A stretch of DNA of 39,054 nt from an uncultured Nitrospiraceae bacterium (GTDB lineage: Bacteria; Nitrospirota; Thermodesulfovibrionia; Thermodesulfovibrionales; SM23-35), in NCBI GenBank assembly GCA_937138415.1, contig CAKZPA010000028.1:1-39054 (forward strand), in the 5' to 3' direction. Numbering within the stretch: position 1 is the first letter of the stretch; every line of letters begins with the position of its first letter. The position numbers were made by a program, and so were the translations under genes. The notes below the pieces were generated by a model. The model saw only the letters and a program-made list of their open reading frames with translations, did not search any database and was not told the origin of the DNA. This document shows, in pieces, positions 15,126 to 25,662 of the stretch.

Positions 15126-16181
15126 TTACTTCTGCATGGGAACCGCCATTCTCTTTAACTGCTCTTTGGTAAGGGGTTTCCCGTATCCACTGTACTGAAT
15201 CATGGGAGGTGGCGGACTGTCGATCGGAAACCACTTACCATCCTTGTAATTCTGATACACACAATCGTATGAAACCCCTTCGACCACCGGGATGACGCCT
15301 TTGAGGTTTCTGAGCTCATTGTTTTCGAGCCAAGTGAGTTTCACCTTGGCACCGAGCGCCTGTCTGACGATATCGGTACCGTGGCATTCGCCACATGTCC
15401 TGCCTCCCCGCATAATGGAATGGCTGTTCTGCGGCGCGAAGAGGAGAAACGTCTTGTCACCCGGCGCAACGAACGTCTGCGTGTTGGCAGACGTCACTTT
15501 CCCCTCATAGTTCATGAGAAAAACCCATCCAGAGACTTTGATATCCACCCGTTTCCGTTCGTTCACGATCGTCTCGAAATGACAATTCTGGCAACTCACC
15601 ACGTGCTGTACGTGACATGCTTTGCAGTCGAGTTTCCCCTCATGAACCCTATGGGATATGCTTTCGGGGACCGAAGGATGGCACCGTTCGCATTTCGCCG
15701 TGATCGCTCCGGGTTGCTTCATGGAGTGATACTCCTGACCATCGCCGTGGATGTCTTTCCCCGAGTGGCAATCCACACAGATCATCCCCTTGCCGGCATG
15801 GACATCCAGGCGATTGGCATCTTGATCGATCTTCATGATCGTCTTCTCCCGCTTATGGCAATTCAGACATATGTCCTGATTCCGGGCGGCGTTCACTGAG
15901 TACGCCATTGCGTCGCCCGATATCGTTTTGTGACAGACATCGCAAGACTTCACATGGCAGTTGATGCAATCCAGATTCTCGCTCGCATAAGGTATTCCCG
16001 TGAGCGTTTCCAGTCCGCCGTTCGCCTTATCGTACCAGTACGCCATTCCTTTCGTCGTATAGTGGAGACTCGACAAATAGAAGCAATCCTCCTTTTTGAT
16101 ATCCACCGCATATCCACGACCGGCGAGTAACGTAGAGATAAAGACAGTAAACAACGAAAAGAATATCGCTTCGCGCTTCAT
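15126..16181 (-). CDS. Periplasmic octahaem c-type cytochrome
   Basis: 351 residues. N-terminal signal peptide (MKREAIFFSLFTVFISTLLAGRGYA) cleaved after Ala25. Eight CxxCH haem motifs: CINCH, CDVCH, CLNCH, CVDCH, CERCH, CKACH, CQNCH and CGECH. The C-terminal 80 residues lack haems and contain a possible globular or membrane-associated domain. Probable electron transfer role; redox partner unknown. Downstream of hemB, fitting a haem-demanding context. Not a recognisable NrfA, Hao or OTR by sequence order. Confidence 0.9.
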   Translation of the reverse strand: MKREAIFFSLFTVFISTLLAGRGYAVDIKKEDCFYLSSLHYTTKGMAYWYDKANGGLETLTGIPYASENLDCINCHVKSCDVCHKTISGDAMAYSVNAARNQDICLNCHKREKTIMKIDQDANRLDVHAGKGMICVDCHSGKDIHGDGQEYHSMKQPGAITAKCERCHPSVPESISHRVHEGKLDCKACHVQHVVSCQNCHFETIVNERKRVDIKVSGWVFLMNYEGKVTSANTQTFVAPGDKTFLLFAPQNSHSIMRGGRTCGECHGTDIVRQALGAKVKLTWLENNELRNLKGVIPVVEGVSYDCVYQNYKDGKWFPIDSPPPPMIQYSGYGKPLTKEQLKRMAVPMQK

Positions 16182-16274
16182 TTACCGTTTCCTCCAAATA
16201 GTCTCAAGTAAGTGCAATGCCTCTCCATTCTACTGCGCGGAGGAAAAACGGTCAAGGAGAAAAAGTCGGAGTGC

Positions 16275-17255
<981 letters not shown>

Positions 17256-17582
17256 TCATTCTCCGCAGGAACTGCAGCCTGAGCCGCCCGTCCCGCAAGC
17301 TGGTGCTCCGCCGGTGAAGACAAACCCTTCGCCCTCTTCTCCAACGTAGTAATCGAGTTCACGACCCGCGAGGGTTGTCATCGTGTATTTGTCCACAAAC
17401 ACCTTGAGGCCGTTCTTTTCGACCACCTCGTCATCGGGGAGTTCCTTTTCCTGCATATCGAGACCGTAGGACAGACCGCAGCAGCCCTCTCCTGCCACGA
17501 ATATCCGTAATCCCCAGTTCGGTTTCCCCTCCCCCGACAAAATTGCGAGGGCTTTTTCTGCAGCCTTATCTGTAATCGTCAT
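17256..17582 (-). CDS. IscA/ErpA-type iron-sulfur cluster assembly protein
   Basis: 108 residues, HesB/IscA fold. The three expected cysteines are present: Cys in EGCCGLSYGLDM and a C-terminal ACGTGGSGCSSCG. A-type carrier that delivers Fe-S clusters to apoproteins. Cotranscribed with hemB. The next gene upstream (nrpR) ends 81 bases away. Confidence 0.93.
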   Translation of the reverse strand: MTITDKAAEKALAILSGEGKPNWGLRIFVAGEGCCGLSYGLDMQEKELPDDEVVEKNGLKVFVDKYTMTTLAGRELDYYVGEEGEGFVFTGGAPACGTGGSGCSSCGE

Positions 17583-17663
17583 CTTGTTCTACCTCCAAAA
17601 ATGTAATGTTTTAGCATAGTGGATCATTTACATAAAAAGCAAACTCTCCGCTGTAACACTGTT

Positions 17664-18638
17664 TCAGAGGATCTCCTGAAAAGGGATCAGCTCGGAAAAC
17701 GGATAGAGGGTGGACATCGCCTTCGTTACCGTCTGGATACCGGCTTCTTCGAGCGCGGCAATAGGGTTCAGACCGCCGACGATGACCATGCCGGCTCTAT
17801 CGATCCCGACGGGCATTTCGAGAAGCGGCTGATTCGGATTCCCGATGAGGAGAATGCCGCCGAGACCCTTATGGTGCAACGTTTCTCTCAGCGTCGCCGC
17901 TCTCTCGACGCTCACGATCGGAATCTCCCGAAAGCTTGCGAGAATCTTCCCCCTATTGTGCGTCACCGCCCCCTCGACATCGGTCATTCGGCTCCTGATG
18001 AATACTTCGAGGGGATCGAGCGATGATCCCTCGTACGCGATGAGCGCTGTGAAACGAACCGGCTCCGAATTGATCTGGAGCACTCCTCCGAAACGCGAGG
18101 TTACCGGAATACCCGCCTTGAGAAAGATTCCATTGACGGTCACGCTGCATACCGTGCCGAACCCGACGTATTTCTCCGGGACGACAGCCTCACCGATTCT
18201 CTCCCCGGCCCGTTTCAAAATGACCTTGTTTGACATGACATAGGGCGATGTGAAGACCGGCTTCATCAATCCCAGCGCAGGTTTCAAATGCTCTTCCGGG
18301 AAAAACGATATGTTGAGAATGATATTTCCCCGAGACGTATCGAGATCGAGATCGGTGAGGTATGACAGCGTCTCGATCCTGCTTATGACAAAACCAATTT
18401 TTTCGGAAACAAGGGCCTGCTGCAGTTCTTCCCTCCCCTTTGGCGTGATCATTCTCCCTTCCTTGCCGAATACCTTTGTAAATCCCCGCTCGTCAAGGAT
18501 CCTGAGGTGATAGCGAACCGTCCGCTCGCTGAGGTCGATACCGTGCGCCTTAAGGTGTTTCGAAAGCGCGCGCGAACCGACAATCTCGCCCGGATATGCG
18601 TCGAGCACTTTGAGAATCGCCAACATCGTCTTCGTCAT
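17664..18638 (-). CDS. nrpR: NrpR-type (DUF128) transcriptional regulator
   Basis: 324 residues from ATG at 18638 (MTKTMLAILKVLDAYPGEIVGSR); seven upstream codons also open. N-terminal winged helix (residues about 1-75: GSRALSKHLKAHGIDLSERTVRYHLRILDERGF) and one NrpR/DUF128 domain (about 80-320). In methanogens NrpR represses nitrogen genes and is released by 2-oxoglutarate. Here the gene follows a glutamate-synthase-like gene by 67 bases on the same strand, and another glutamate synthase operon lies at 26.1 kb. The spacer has an inverted repeat GCGGGG-N14-CCCCGC of unknown role. One-domain NrpR occurs in some archaea. Confidence 0.9.
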   Translation of the reverse strand: MTKTMLAILKVLDAYPGEIVGSRALSKHLKAHGIDLSERTVRYHLRILDERGFTKVFGKEGRMITPKGREELQQALVSEKIGFVISRIETLSYLTDLDLDTSRGNIILNISFFPEEHLKPALGLMKPVFTSPYVMSNKVILKRAGERIGEAVVPEKYVGFGTVCSVTVNGIFLKAGIPVTSRFGGVLQINSEPVRFTALIAYEGSSLDPLEVFIRSRMTDVEGAVTHNRGKILASFREIPIVSVERAATLRETLHHKGLGGILLIGNPNQPLLEMPVGIDRAGMVIVGGLNPIAALEEAGIQTVTKAMSTLYPFSELIPFQEIL

Positions 18639-18705
18639 GAAATGTCCCGTCCTCTCCATACCGTGGCGTGCGGGGTACCTGAACCGGCGCCCCGCCAGTC
18701 TTCGC

Positions 18706-20307
18706 TCAGATTCTCACCCTTGCCATATCCGCGGAACCGAACAGGATTCTATCCGCTTCCTCCATGTCAGACTCCATAACATAGGGAATGCCCGTCACCT
18801 CTGCGGCCTCCCTCGTGAGCGAGACGAGATCGGAACGATCAATGTACTGAATCGCAAATTTTCTCGCGCCGGCCATGAGCTGCTGGAGTCCGAGCTGCAA
18901 ACGATCGCAGAATGTGTACATGCCGATAGCCCCGAGAGGTATCTTTTTGTACGCTTTCCCGTACTTCGCTTTCAGGGTTTCCGCGCTCACGAATATCTTT
19001 TCCGGCGTGTCGCCATATTTCTTTATTTCGGGGGGAAGCTTGTCTTCCTGTATCCAACGGCCGATATTCTTTGCGACCATCGCCGGTATCATCGTCGCGC
19101 GCCCCATGCAGACCGCTTTCACGAATGGCGAGCCGAGCGCAATTGCTTTGAACACGTGGTCTTCGAGGGAAAAACCTCCCGCCATAGCGAGGTCGGGAAC
19201 GTATTTCCCCCTCGCCCTCAATTCCTGAGCAAATTTATAGGCCAAAGCCTCCAAATAGATGGTCGGGATCCCCCACTCGTTCATCATCCTCCAGGGACTC
19301 ATGCCGGTCCCTCCTCCGGCGCCATCGATTGTGAGAAGATCTATTTCCGCATCGGATGCGAATTTTATCGCGCGCGCGAGATCCGCGACACGATAGGCAC
19401 CGGTCTTCAGTGAGACGAATTTCGCTCCGATCTTTCTGAGATACTCGACGCTCTTCATGAAATTGTCGTACTCGACCATTCCGAGACGGGAATGCCGCTC
19501 GAATTCCTTGAACGCTCCCTCCTTGAAGGCCTTTTGCACAACGGTATCTTCAGGATCCGGCAGCACGACGTAGCCTCTCCTCTTCAACTCGAGCGCTCTA
19601 TCGAGGGTCTTCAGTTTGACTTCGCCGCCGATGTTCTTCGCGCCCTGTCCCCACTTCAGTTCGAGACATTCGACCCCGAGTTTCTGGACTGCGTACTCGG
19701 CCGAGCCGAGCCTCGTATCTTCGACGTTCTGCTGCAGAATAATGGTGCCGTACCTATCCTTCCATTCGTGGAACGTCTTGACGCGCCGTTCCAGTTCAGG
19801 GGAGTTGACCACTTTACCATTCTTCAGCTCCGCGTCAGGATCCATTCCGACGATATTTTCCCCGATCACCACGATAATGCCCGAGATCGCCGCTCCGACG
19901 GCGAGGCCTTCCCAGTTGTCTCTTGCGATATTCGTCGAGCCGAGCGCACCGGTAAAGATCGGCACGCGGAGGGCCACCTTATGCTTGTTGCCGAGCGTCA
20001 CCTCGGTTGAAACGTTCGTAAAGAGTGCCTTATCGGAATCCGGATCGATGCCCACGGCGCCCACGCACGTTCCCTGGATATTCAGGTGAGAATAGTCGAC
20101 GGGATACTCTTTGACTGCGCCCGCCGTGACTTTACCGAATGGTTGAGGGTAAAGGACTTCCCTTCCTCTAAAAGAAGATTTGCCGATTTCGCAGATTCCC
20201 GGGCAGCCGTCGAGACAGACCGAACAGATACCTGAATAGGGTGCCGGATCCGAAACCCTATTTTTTGTTCCCGTTGCGGTGCTTGCGTTCGGTTTACCGT
20301 AATTCAT
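18706..20307 (-). CDS. Glutamate synthase-like FMN-domain protein
   Basis: 533 residues, archaeal-type GltB FMN domain without an N-terminal glutaminase. An N-terminal Cys cluster, CSVCLDGCPGICEIG (residues about 29-43), is a likely Fe-S or metal site. Typical central motifs: LKWGQGAKNIGGE, TIDGAGGGTGMSPWRMMNEWG, and CMGRATMIPAM. Lacks the GXGXG structural domain. May use ammonia or partner subunits, or may not make glutamate; only the fold is certain. ATG preceded by GAGGAGGAG. Confidence 0.88.
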   Translation of the reverse strand: MNYGKPNASTATGTKNRVSDPAPYSGICSVCLDGCPGICEIGKSSFRGREVLYPQPFGKVTAGAVKEYPVDYSHLNIQGTCVGAVGIDPDSDKALFTNVSTEVTLGNKHKVALRVPIFTGALGSTNIARDNWEGLAVGAAISGIIVVIGENIVGMDPDAELKNGKVVNSPELERRVKTFHEWKDRYGTIILQQNVEDTRLGSAEYAVQKLGVECLELKWGQGAKNIGGEVKLKTLDRALELKRRGYVVLPDPEDTVVQKAFKEGAFKEFERHSRLGMVEYDNFMKSVEYLRKIGAKFVSLKTGAYRVADLARAIKFASDAEIDLLTIDGAGGGTGMSPWRMMNEWGIPTIYLEALAYKFAQELRARGKYVPDLAMAGGFSLEDHVFKAIALGSPFVKAVCMGRATMIPAMVAKNIGRWIQEDKLPPEIKKYGDTPEKIFVSAETLKAKYGKAYKKIPLGAIGMYTFCDRLQLGLQQLMAGARKFAIQYIDRSDLVSLTREAAEVTGIPYVMESDMEEADRILFGSADMARVRI

Positions 20308-20439
20308 CTCTTTTCTCCTCCTCGAATCAGTATTTTTAAAAGCGAACGAAACTATGTTCAGTATTGCTCACGCTCCTCTACAAAAAAACGCCCACGCATT
20401 CCCGCCGGTCAGCACACGTACGAAACGCTCATGAGGAGC
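20308..20439. other. Spacer between KaiC/HTH/cupin regulator and glutamate-synthase-like gene
   Basis: 132-bp spacer on a minus-strand run. It contains a T7 run after GC-rich sequence (minus strand, about 20380-20400) that could be a weak terminator for the regulator, and a GAAC-N8-GTTC half-dyad near 20344. No gene seen. Confidence 0.3.
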
Positions 20440-21699
20440 TCAGCGGGAGTTCAGCAAGAGAATTTCCGCGCTATCACCTCCTTCATTTTGAATGAGAGAT
20501 GCACTTTCGTGCGTGAGAAAGATAGAGTCACCCGGTCGTAGTGTATCGCGCCTGCCATTCACCACAACTGCGACGTCGCCCCTCATGACATAGAGCAACC
20601 TTTTCCCCTCGGAAGGGATCAGCGTTTGCTTGCAAAGCGCATACGGCTCGATCACAATGAGCGTCCCCGACATCGTGCCGTTCTGCGCGATACGAAACCC
20701 TTTTACTCCTGCCTCCTCATGGATGGGAGAGGCATAAATTGTTCTCTTTCTGATTATCCAATCCGCCTCGATCGGTTTCCTATCGAGCGTTTCAGAGATG
20801 CTGACGCCTAACGCGTCGCATATTTGAAGAAATGAGCCGAGCGACGGAGTAATTTGATCGTTCTCCATCTGGGAAATGAAGCTTGGGGTAAGACCTACCT
20901 TCTCAGCGAGCTCCTTCTGACTCATTCCCATTCTCATCCGCAGTTCTCTCATCCTCCGCCCAATGTCGAATGCCGGCTCACGCTTGATGGACGTTATCAG
21001 GACATTGTCCCCGACAATTTCGTACGTATGTGGTTTGAAGGCTTGCCGATTCGGGCGCCCATCGAGCTTGAGCGCCTTGATCCAGAGCCTCTCTTTCCTT
21101 TTGTACAATTCCAGCACGACTTGCGTGATATGCCTGAGGTTCGCTTTGAATTTCTGGCTATGCGCATCTTTCTCGAGTATCCAATAAGCAACGGTCCCGA
21201 AGTCGTAGAGAAGGGGACACAAATACGTAAAGAACTTGTAGGTTTTCTGTTCGTCTCCCCAAAGGTCCTGCATCCCCGTCAGGCTATCGAAGACGTACCG
21301 CCCCCCATCGCCGGTGCCCTCCTCGAGAGAAGCGAGGAGGGATATAAACTGATCGATGTCCCTGGGATCGCCGACCTTTCTCACGCGTGAGTCATGTCGG
21401 CTTCCATAGAACCTTGCAAATACGGGATCATTTTTCCCTTTCCCGGAGGTGAAACAGTCGAGCAAGACGAACTCACCTCGTAAGTCGGCGTCGCCTATCT
21501 TCTGAAGGATGGTCTGGGGCGATTGGTTGAAACTTATATAAATGACTTTTCGACCCTCCGAGAGGGATTGTCGCAGGAAACTGAGCACGAACGCCTCGGG
21601 TGCCGTTCCCGCTTCGACCTCCCAGACGACATTATCTCCCACATAGAGAGAGTCTTTGAGGTTGTCAAGATCTGTAATCCCGGAATAGATCTTCGACAT
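20440..21699 (-). CDS. Regulator: degenerate KaiC/RecA-like domain + HTH_3 + cupin
   Basis: 419 residues. Residues about 1-235 resemble KaiC/RadA-like RecA domains (TDLDNLKDSLYVGDNVVWEV; VFDSLTGMQDLW as Walker B), but the Walker A loop reads EAGTAPEAF rather than GxxGxGKT, so ATP binding is doubtful. Residues about 237-300 form an XRE helix-turn-helix (MRELRMRMGMSQKELAEKVG). Residues about 340-419 form a cupin_2 domain ending with EILLLN. XRE-cupin regulators usually sense small carboxylates. A nested inverted repeat lies 11 bases upstream of the gene, so autoregulation is likely. The target may be the LUD/PEP-binding genes. Confidence 0.85.
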   Translation of the reverse strand: MSKIYSGITDLDNLKDSLYVGDNVVWEVEAGTAPEAFVLSFLRQSLSEGRKVIYISFNQSPQTILQKIGDADLRGEFVLLDCFTSGKGKNDPVFARFYGSRHDSRVRKVGDPRDIDQFISLLASLEEGTGDGGRYVFDSLTGMQDLWGDEQKTYKFFTYLCPLLYDFGTVAYWILEKDAHSQKFKANLRHITQVVLELYKRKERLWIKALKLDGRPNRQAFKPHTYEIVGDNVLITSIKREPAFDIGRRMRELRMRMGMSQKELAEKVGLTPSFISQMENDQITPSLGSFLQICDALGVSISETLDRKPIEADWIIRKRTIYASPIHEEAGVKGFRIAQNGTMSGTLIVIEPYALCKQTLIPSEGKRLLYVMRGDVAVVVNGRRDTLRPGDSIFLTHESASLIQNEGGDSAEILLLNSR

Positions 21700-21710
21700 G
21701 GTTCGTGGGC

Positions 21711-21754
21711 GAACGGTTACCTATAGCTTTTCTACATTAAAGCTTGAACCGTTC
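21711..21754 (-). promoter_or_regulatory. Large nested inverted repeat upstream of the KaiC/HTH/cupin gene
   Basis: Outer arms GAACGGTT (21711-21718) and AACCGTTC (21747-21754), inner arms AGCTTT (21725-21730) and AAAGCT (21739-21744), all perfect and sharing one centre. The layout suits two dimers of a dyad-binding regulator; the XRE protein beside it is the natural candidate. Confidence 0.55.
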
Positions 21755-21809
21755 TTTGTCAAGAAAAGGAAAACAAAAACGACAGGAACTCACATCGACA
21801 ATCGGAGCT

Positions 21810-22993
21810 TCACATTGTAGTAAAGCCAAAGGAGATGCGATTTAAGGAAGAAAACACCTCGTGCGGTAACGAGTCGCCTCGGATTTTCCTTATCAGGGAA
21901 GGCACGTCGATCGAGAGAGGGCAATTTTGCCGGCACCTCCCGCACGTCAGGCACAATTCGAGCAGCTTCTCCTTCTCCTCGCTTACCAGACTCTTATAAG
22001 CCGGCCCCTTTCCGCCGAGATACGTGCCGTCCGTAAAAGCAGTCCCTATCGTCCCGTACAGGGGACAATGGAGGAGGCAGTTTCCGCAGTCGATGCAGAA
22101 GAGGAGTTCCCTGAACCCTTTCTCCACGAGTGTAGTTCTCCCGTTATCGAGAAGGATCACCACGACATCCCTCGGTGCGTGAACCCCCGGGCAGAACGTT
22201 TTCTCCACATCGGCAGTCTTGCTGATTCCACCGACGATCTCAACAAAGGAGGGGATCAGGCTTCCCGTCGCATTGAACGAGATGACCTTTACCATTGTGA
22301 GCGCATCCTCTATCGTCGGATAGACCTTATCGATAGCCGTAACGACGATATGCTTCTGCCTCCGTATGACTTCGAAAATATATTGCCTTCATTGTGGGCG
22401 GTAACGATAGCCCCTTCCTCCGCAGTGATCGCGTTCGCTCCAGTAATCCCGATCGCCGCTCTATCGAGATATCCTCGTATCTCCTCCCGGACAATCTCGA
22501 CAATCTCCGCCGGTTTGCTCCCAACACGCTTCCCGCAAACAGTCGTGAGCCCTTCGGAGATTGTCTTCGCGGACAGGTGCGCAATGGGCCCTGTCGGATG
22601 CGAGGGGGTACCCTTGAGGAGTTGAAGAATTCTGTCGCCAATGTCTGTCTCGATGACGGTCACCCCCTTTGATCCCAATCCAGCCGCGAGTCCGATCTCT
22701 TTCGTGACATTCGACTTCGACTTGACGACGAGCGTCTCGGCGCCGATCTCCCGCACGATTACTTCGAGGGCATCATCCTTAGTTGCCACCGGAAAGACCC
22801 GGATTCCGTTCTTTTTCAGATTCGTGACCGCTCGTTTGAGGAGGTCTTCATTCCCGACAGATGCGTGTCGGACAATCTTCAGCCGCGCTATCTTTTCATC
22901 GAGATCATCTGGTATGTTTTTCTGCTGTCGCTCTTTGACAATCGAAAAAGCCTTTCTCAACGCTTTGACTTCGTCAAAATCGATGGGGTCCAC
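21810..22993 (-). pseudogene. LUD-domain/ferredoxin (LutB-like) protein, frameshifted
   Basis: The N-terminal frame (from 22993) carries a LUD domain: KKNGIRVFPV, LVVKSKSNVTKEIGL, GPIAHLSAKT, AITAEEGAIVTAHNEGN. At about 22375 the frame shifts: the family continuation FEVIRRQKHIVVTAIDKV is found in the next frame, followed by the second open frame with CIDCGNCLLHCPLYG and CLTCGRCRQNCPL clusters. One lost T in a T-run (minus strand) restores a protein of about 394 residues. LutB-like proteins oxidise lactate or related 2-hydroxy acids with LutA/LutC-type partners, which are absent here. The 3' part ends 110 bases before the regulator. Confidence 0.8.
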
Positions 22994-23011
22994 GCAGATA
23001 TCCGATCTTTT

Positions 23012-25662
23012 TTAGTTCCTCGATTCCCCCAGAGGGAATGCCGCTTCACGAAGGAATTCTTCCAAGTATCGCCCTACCGCTTCATCATCCTCCATCAGTA
23101 CGTCCATCTGTTTCGTAAGTACGGTGAGTTTACCGAGAATCACCAACTTTTCCCGAAGGTTCTGTTGCGTATCCTTGGTAATGATGGCATCAATAATATC
23201 CTCAGCAATCTTCGAGTAAAATCCCAGTCCCCGCAAGATTCTATTAATGAGTTCGACCCGTCGCGGACGTCTTTCCCGGTCGGCCCCGCCACCTTTAAAA
23301 AAGAATCTGATGTAATTGTCGTTCAAATGTTCGCCTGCGTACGCCTCCATAACAGAGAGATGATACCCCAGTCTGATGGAAAAATTCATAATATTCCCGG
23401 GAAATGAATGCAAAACTCCTCTCGCCAATCCTCACGAGTTCTTCTTCTGGAATTGCCGCTGTATGTGCCACCATGCCAAAAAATCCTCTCACATCAATAT
23501 GTCTTGGCTCCGGCCACGGCAAGGCGGACAACCCGTCCAAAAATGCACCCAACGGCAAAGAGTGAATGTGCTCCCGGTGAAGCCCTTTTTTCGCGGAGAC
23601 CGTGATGCTCTCCCCGAGATCGATGACATCAATGCAAAGAGGAATCCCTATGCCGAGCCGATACACCTCGCTATCCTCAGGATAGTCAGACGTTATCGTA
23701 AACATCTCGTGCATTGCCTTTTGGTGCGCGAACCGCGTTATGTCGTGGAGGGTCTTGCAGCATTCAGGGCGAAAGACCTCGCCATCGGTATCCACTAACG
23801 TCAACGGAACAATGAGACCGCAAACCCTCTTTGCCAAAGTCAGGAACCGCGTTTCCGGTGCCCGCACTTTCTTTTCCCCTCCCTTGTCGACGAGTTCTTT
23901 GACGATCTCGTCATAGACGATCCCATGAATGGCGTCGACCGTCACTTCCTGATCGTTTCTGATCACGCGCGTTGCACCCCCTGTTCCGACGAGAGCGGGA
24001 ACACCAAATTCGCGCGCTATCGTCGCCATATGCATGGTTGCAGATCCGATATCCGTAACCAGGGCGCGCGCCTTTCCGATGACAGGAGCGAATCGCGTCG
24101 AGGTGTACTTTGTGGCGAGCACTGCGTTGTCGGTGAATGTTCTCAGATCGTCCATTGCGCTCACGATGGTTGCCCGTCCGCATCCAATCCCCCGGCTCGT
24201 GATCGTGCCTTTATCGAGCAGAACCCTGTAGCCCGTCAGGGGCGTGTACGGCTCCGCCTGAGCCTGCATCGATGGAATCACGAGAGGCCTGGTCTGCACG
24301 ACGAAGACGCGACCGAGATCGTCAACCGCCCATTCGATATCCTGGGGGCATCCGTAGTGATCTTCGATTGCGAGAGAAAAATCAGAGAGCTTTTTGATAT
24401 GTTTTTCGGATAGGCATGTTCTCTCCAATCCGGAATCGGGAACCGGTACCTTTTCGATATCGCCGTCCGCTCTGCAGACGAACATCTCGGTTTGTACCTG
24501 GATTTCATCCCAACGAACAACGGAAAACGGAAGCCTTGCGACACGGTATCTGACGGGGGTCGTGAGACCCTCCACTGCCAACCCGCCGAGGCCAAGGACT
24601 GCGCTGATGAGGATCGAATCTTCACCGGGACTATTCGGATCCCTCGTATACAGAACTCCGGCCGCCTTGACCTCGATCATCTCCTGGATCCCGACAGACA
24701 TCGCGATCCCGTTCTCATGATATCCCTTTGTTTTGTAACACGTGAGCGCGCCGGGAGAGTACAAGCTTGCAACGACGTCTTTGTATCGCTGGAGGATGCT
24801 ATCCCCAGGGACATTGAGGAATGTTGTGTACTGACCCGCGAAACTGAATTCTCCGTCTTCGTGGACAGCACTGCTGCGAACTGCGCCCCGAACGAGGCGC
24901 TTCTTCCCCTCGCAGAGTCGCAAGTATGCCTCGCTTATCCCCCTTTCAAGATCGGGGGGCATAACGGCCCGCGCAATTCTCGATCACAGGTCTTCGAGGG
25001 CATCGCTGAAAAAGTCGATGTCACGGGTTCGAATCTCGGAGAGGACCTTTTGCACGTCGGCAAACAGCGCGTTGTGCTCCAAAAATTTCTGGAATGCGAA
25101 CGTGCTCACGGCAAAGCCATCGGGAACTGGAATGCCAAGGTGTTTCTTGATCTCACCCAGATGCGCGTTCTTGTTGCCGAATCCGAGCACATTATCCCTT
25201 GAAATGCATCTGCATCTGAACGGTCCTGTGTACCTGCAGACCGGGATGTCGATCCGTACCGAAAGAAGATGATCGATCTTCTTCGAAATGTCCTCATATC
25301 GCTCATTGAGAATCTGATTCTGTCTTTCGAAATACGATTCAGGAGTTCGATCATCCCGCGCACTCTTTCCAGAACCTGTGAACAACCTCGCCGGAATTCC
25401 ATCCTATCGGGAGTTCCCCTCCTGACGAGTAACTTTTGATATCTGCCATCAACCTGAGGACTTCGTTATTGCGCGCAAGAAGTTCCTGAAAGGCGCGGTA
25501 TTTCCCGCCGACGTCGACCGCCACCTTCTCCCCGGGCGTCCAGGGTTTCGCAGGCTTTCTGAAAATATCGGACAGCTGCTTTAATATCTTCTCTTCATAT
25601 AGAGAACCCCCAAAGAAAAAGGCCGAGCACGCCGTGAACTCATCCTTCGGCAGCTCAGCCAT
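23012..25662 (-). pseudogene. PEP/pyruvate-binding (PEP synthase-like) protein, multiply disrupted
   Basis: About 880 codons. Pieces: 25662-25351 (start MAELPKDEF, ends at a frameshift near 25355); a segment in another frame to TGA 24984-24986; the same frame resumes directly (SRIARAVMPPDLERG) with PPDK N-terminal motif VRSSAVHEDGEFSFAGQ and the mobile-domain block DIGSATMHMATIAREFG with its His; a further single-base shift near 23390 (family-like EYMNFSIRLGYH); end 23012. The C-terminal third is not the PEP synthase TIM barrel, so this belongs to the 'PEP/pyruvate-binding domain' relatives of unknown reaction. Several lesions in one gene favour true decay over error. It heads the LUD gene. 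Confidence 0.75.

Noticed and set aside
24984-24986. Selenocysteine in the PEP/pyruvate-binding gene
   Set aside because: No cysteine or redox motif is near this TGA, and the gene has several frameshifts, so decay or error is simpler.
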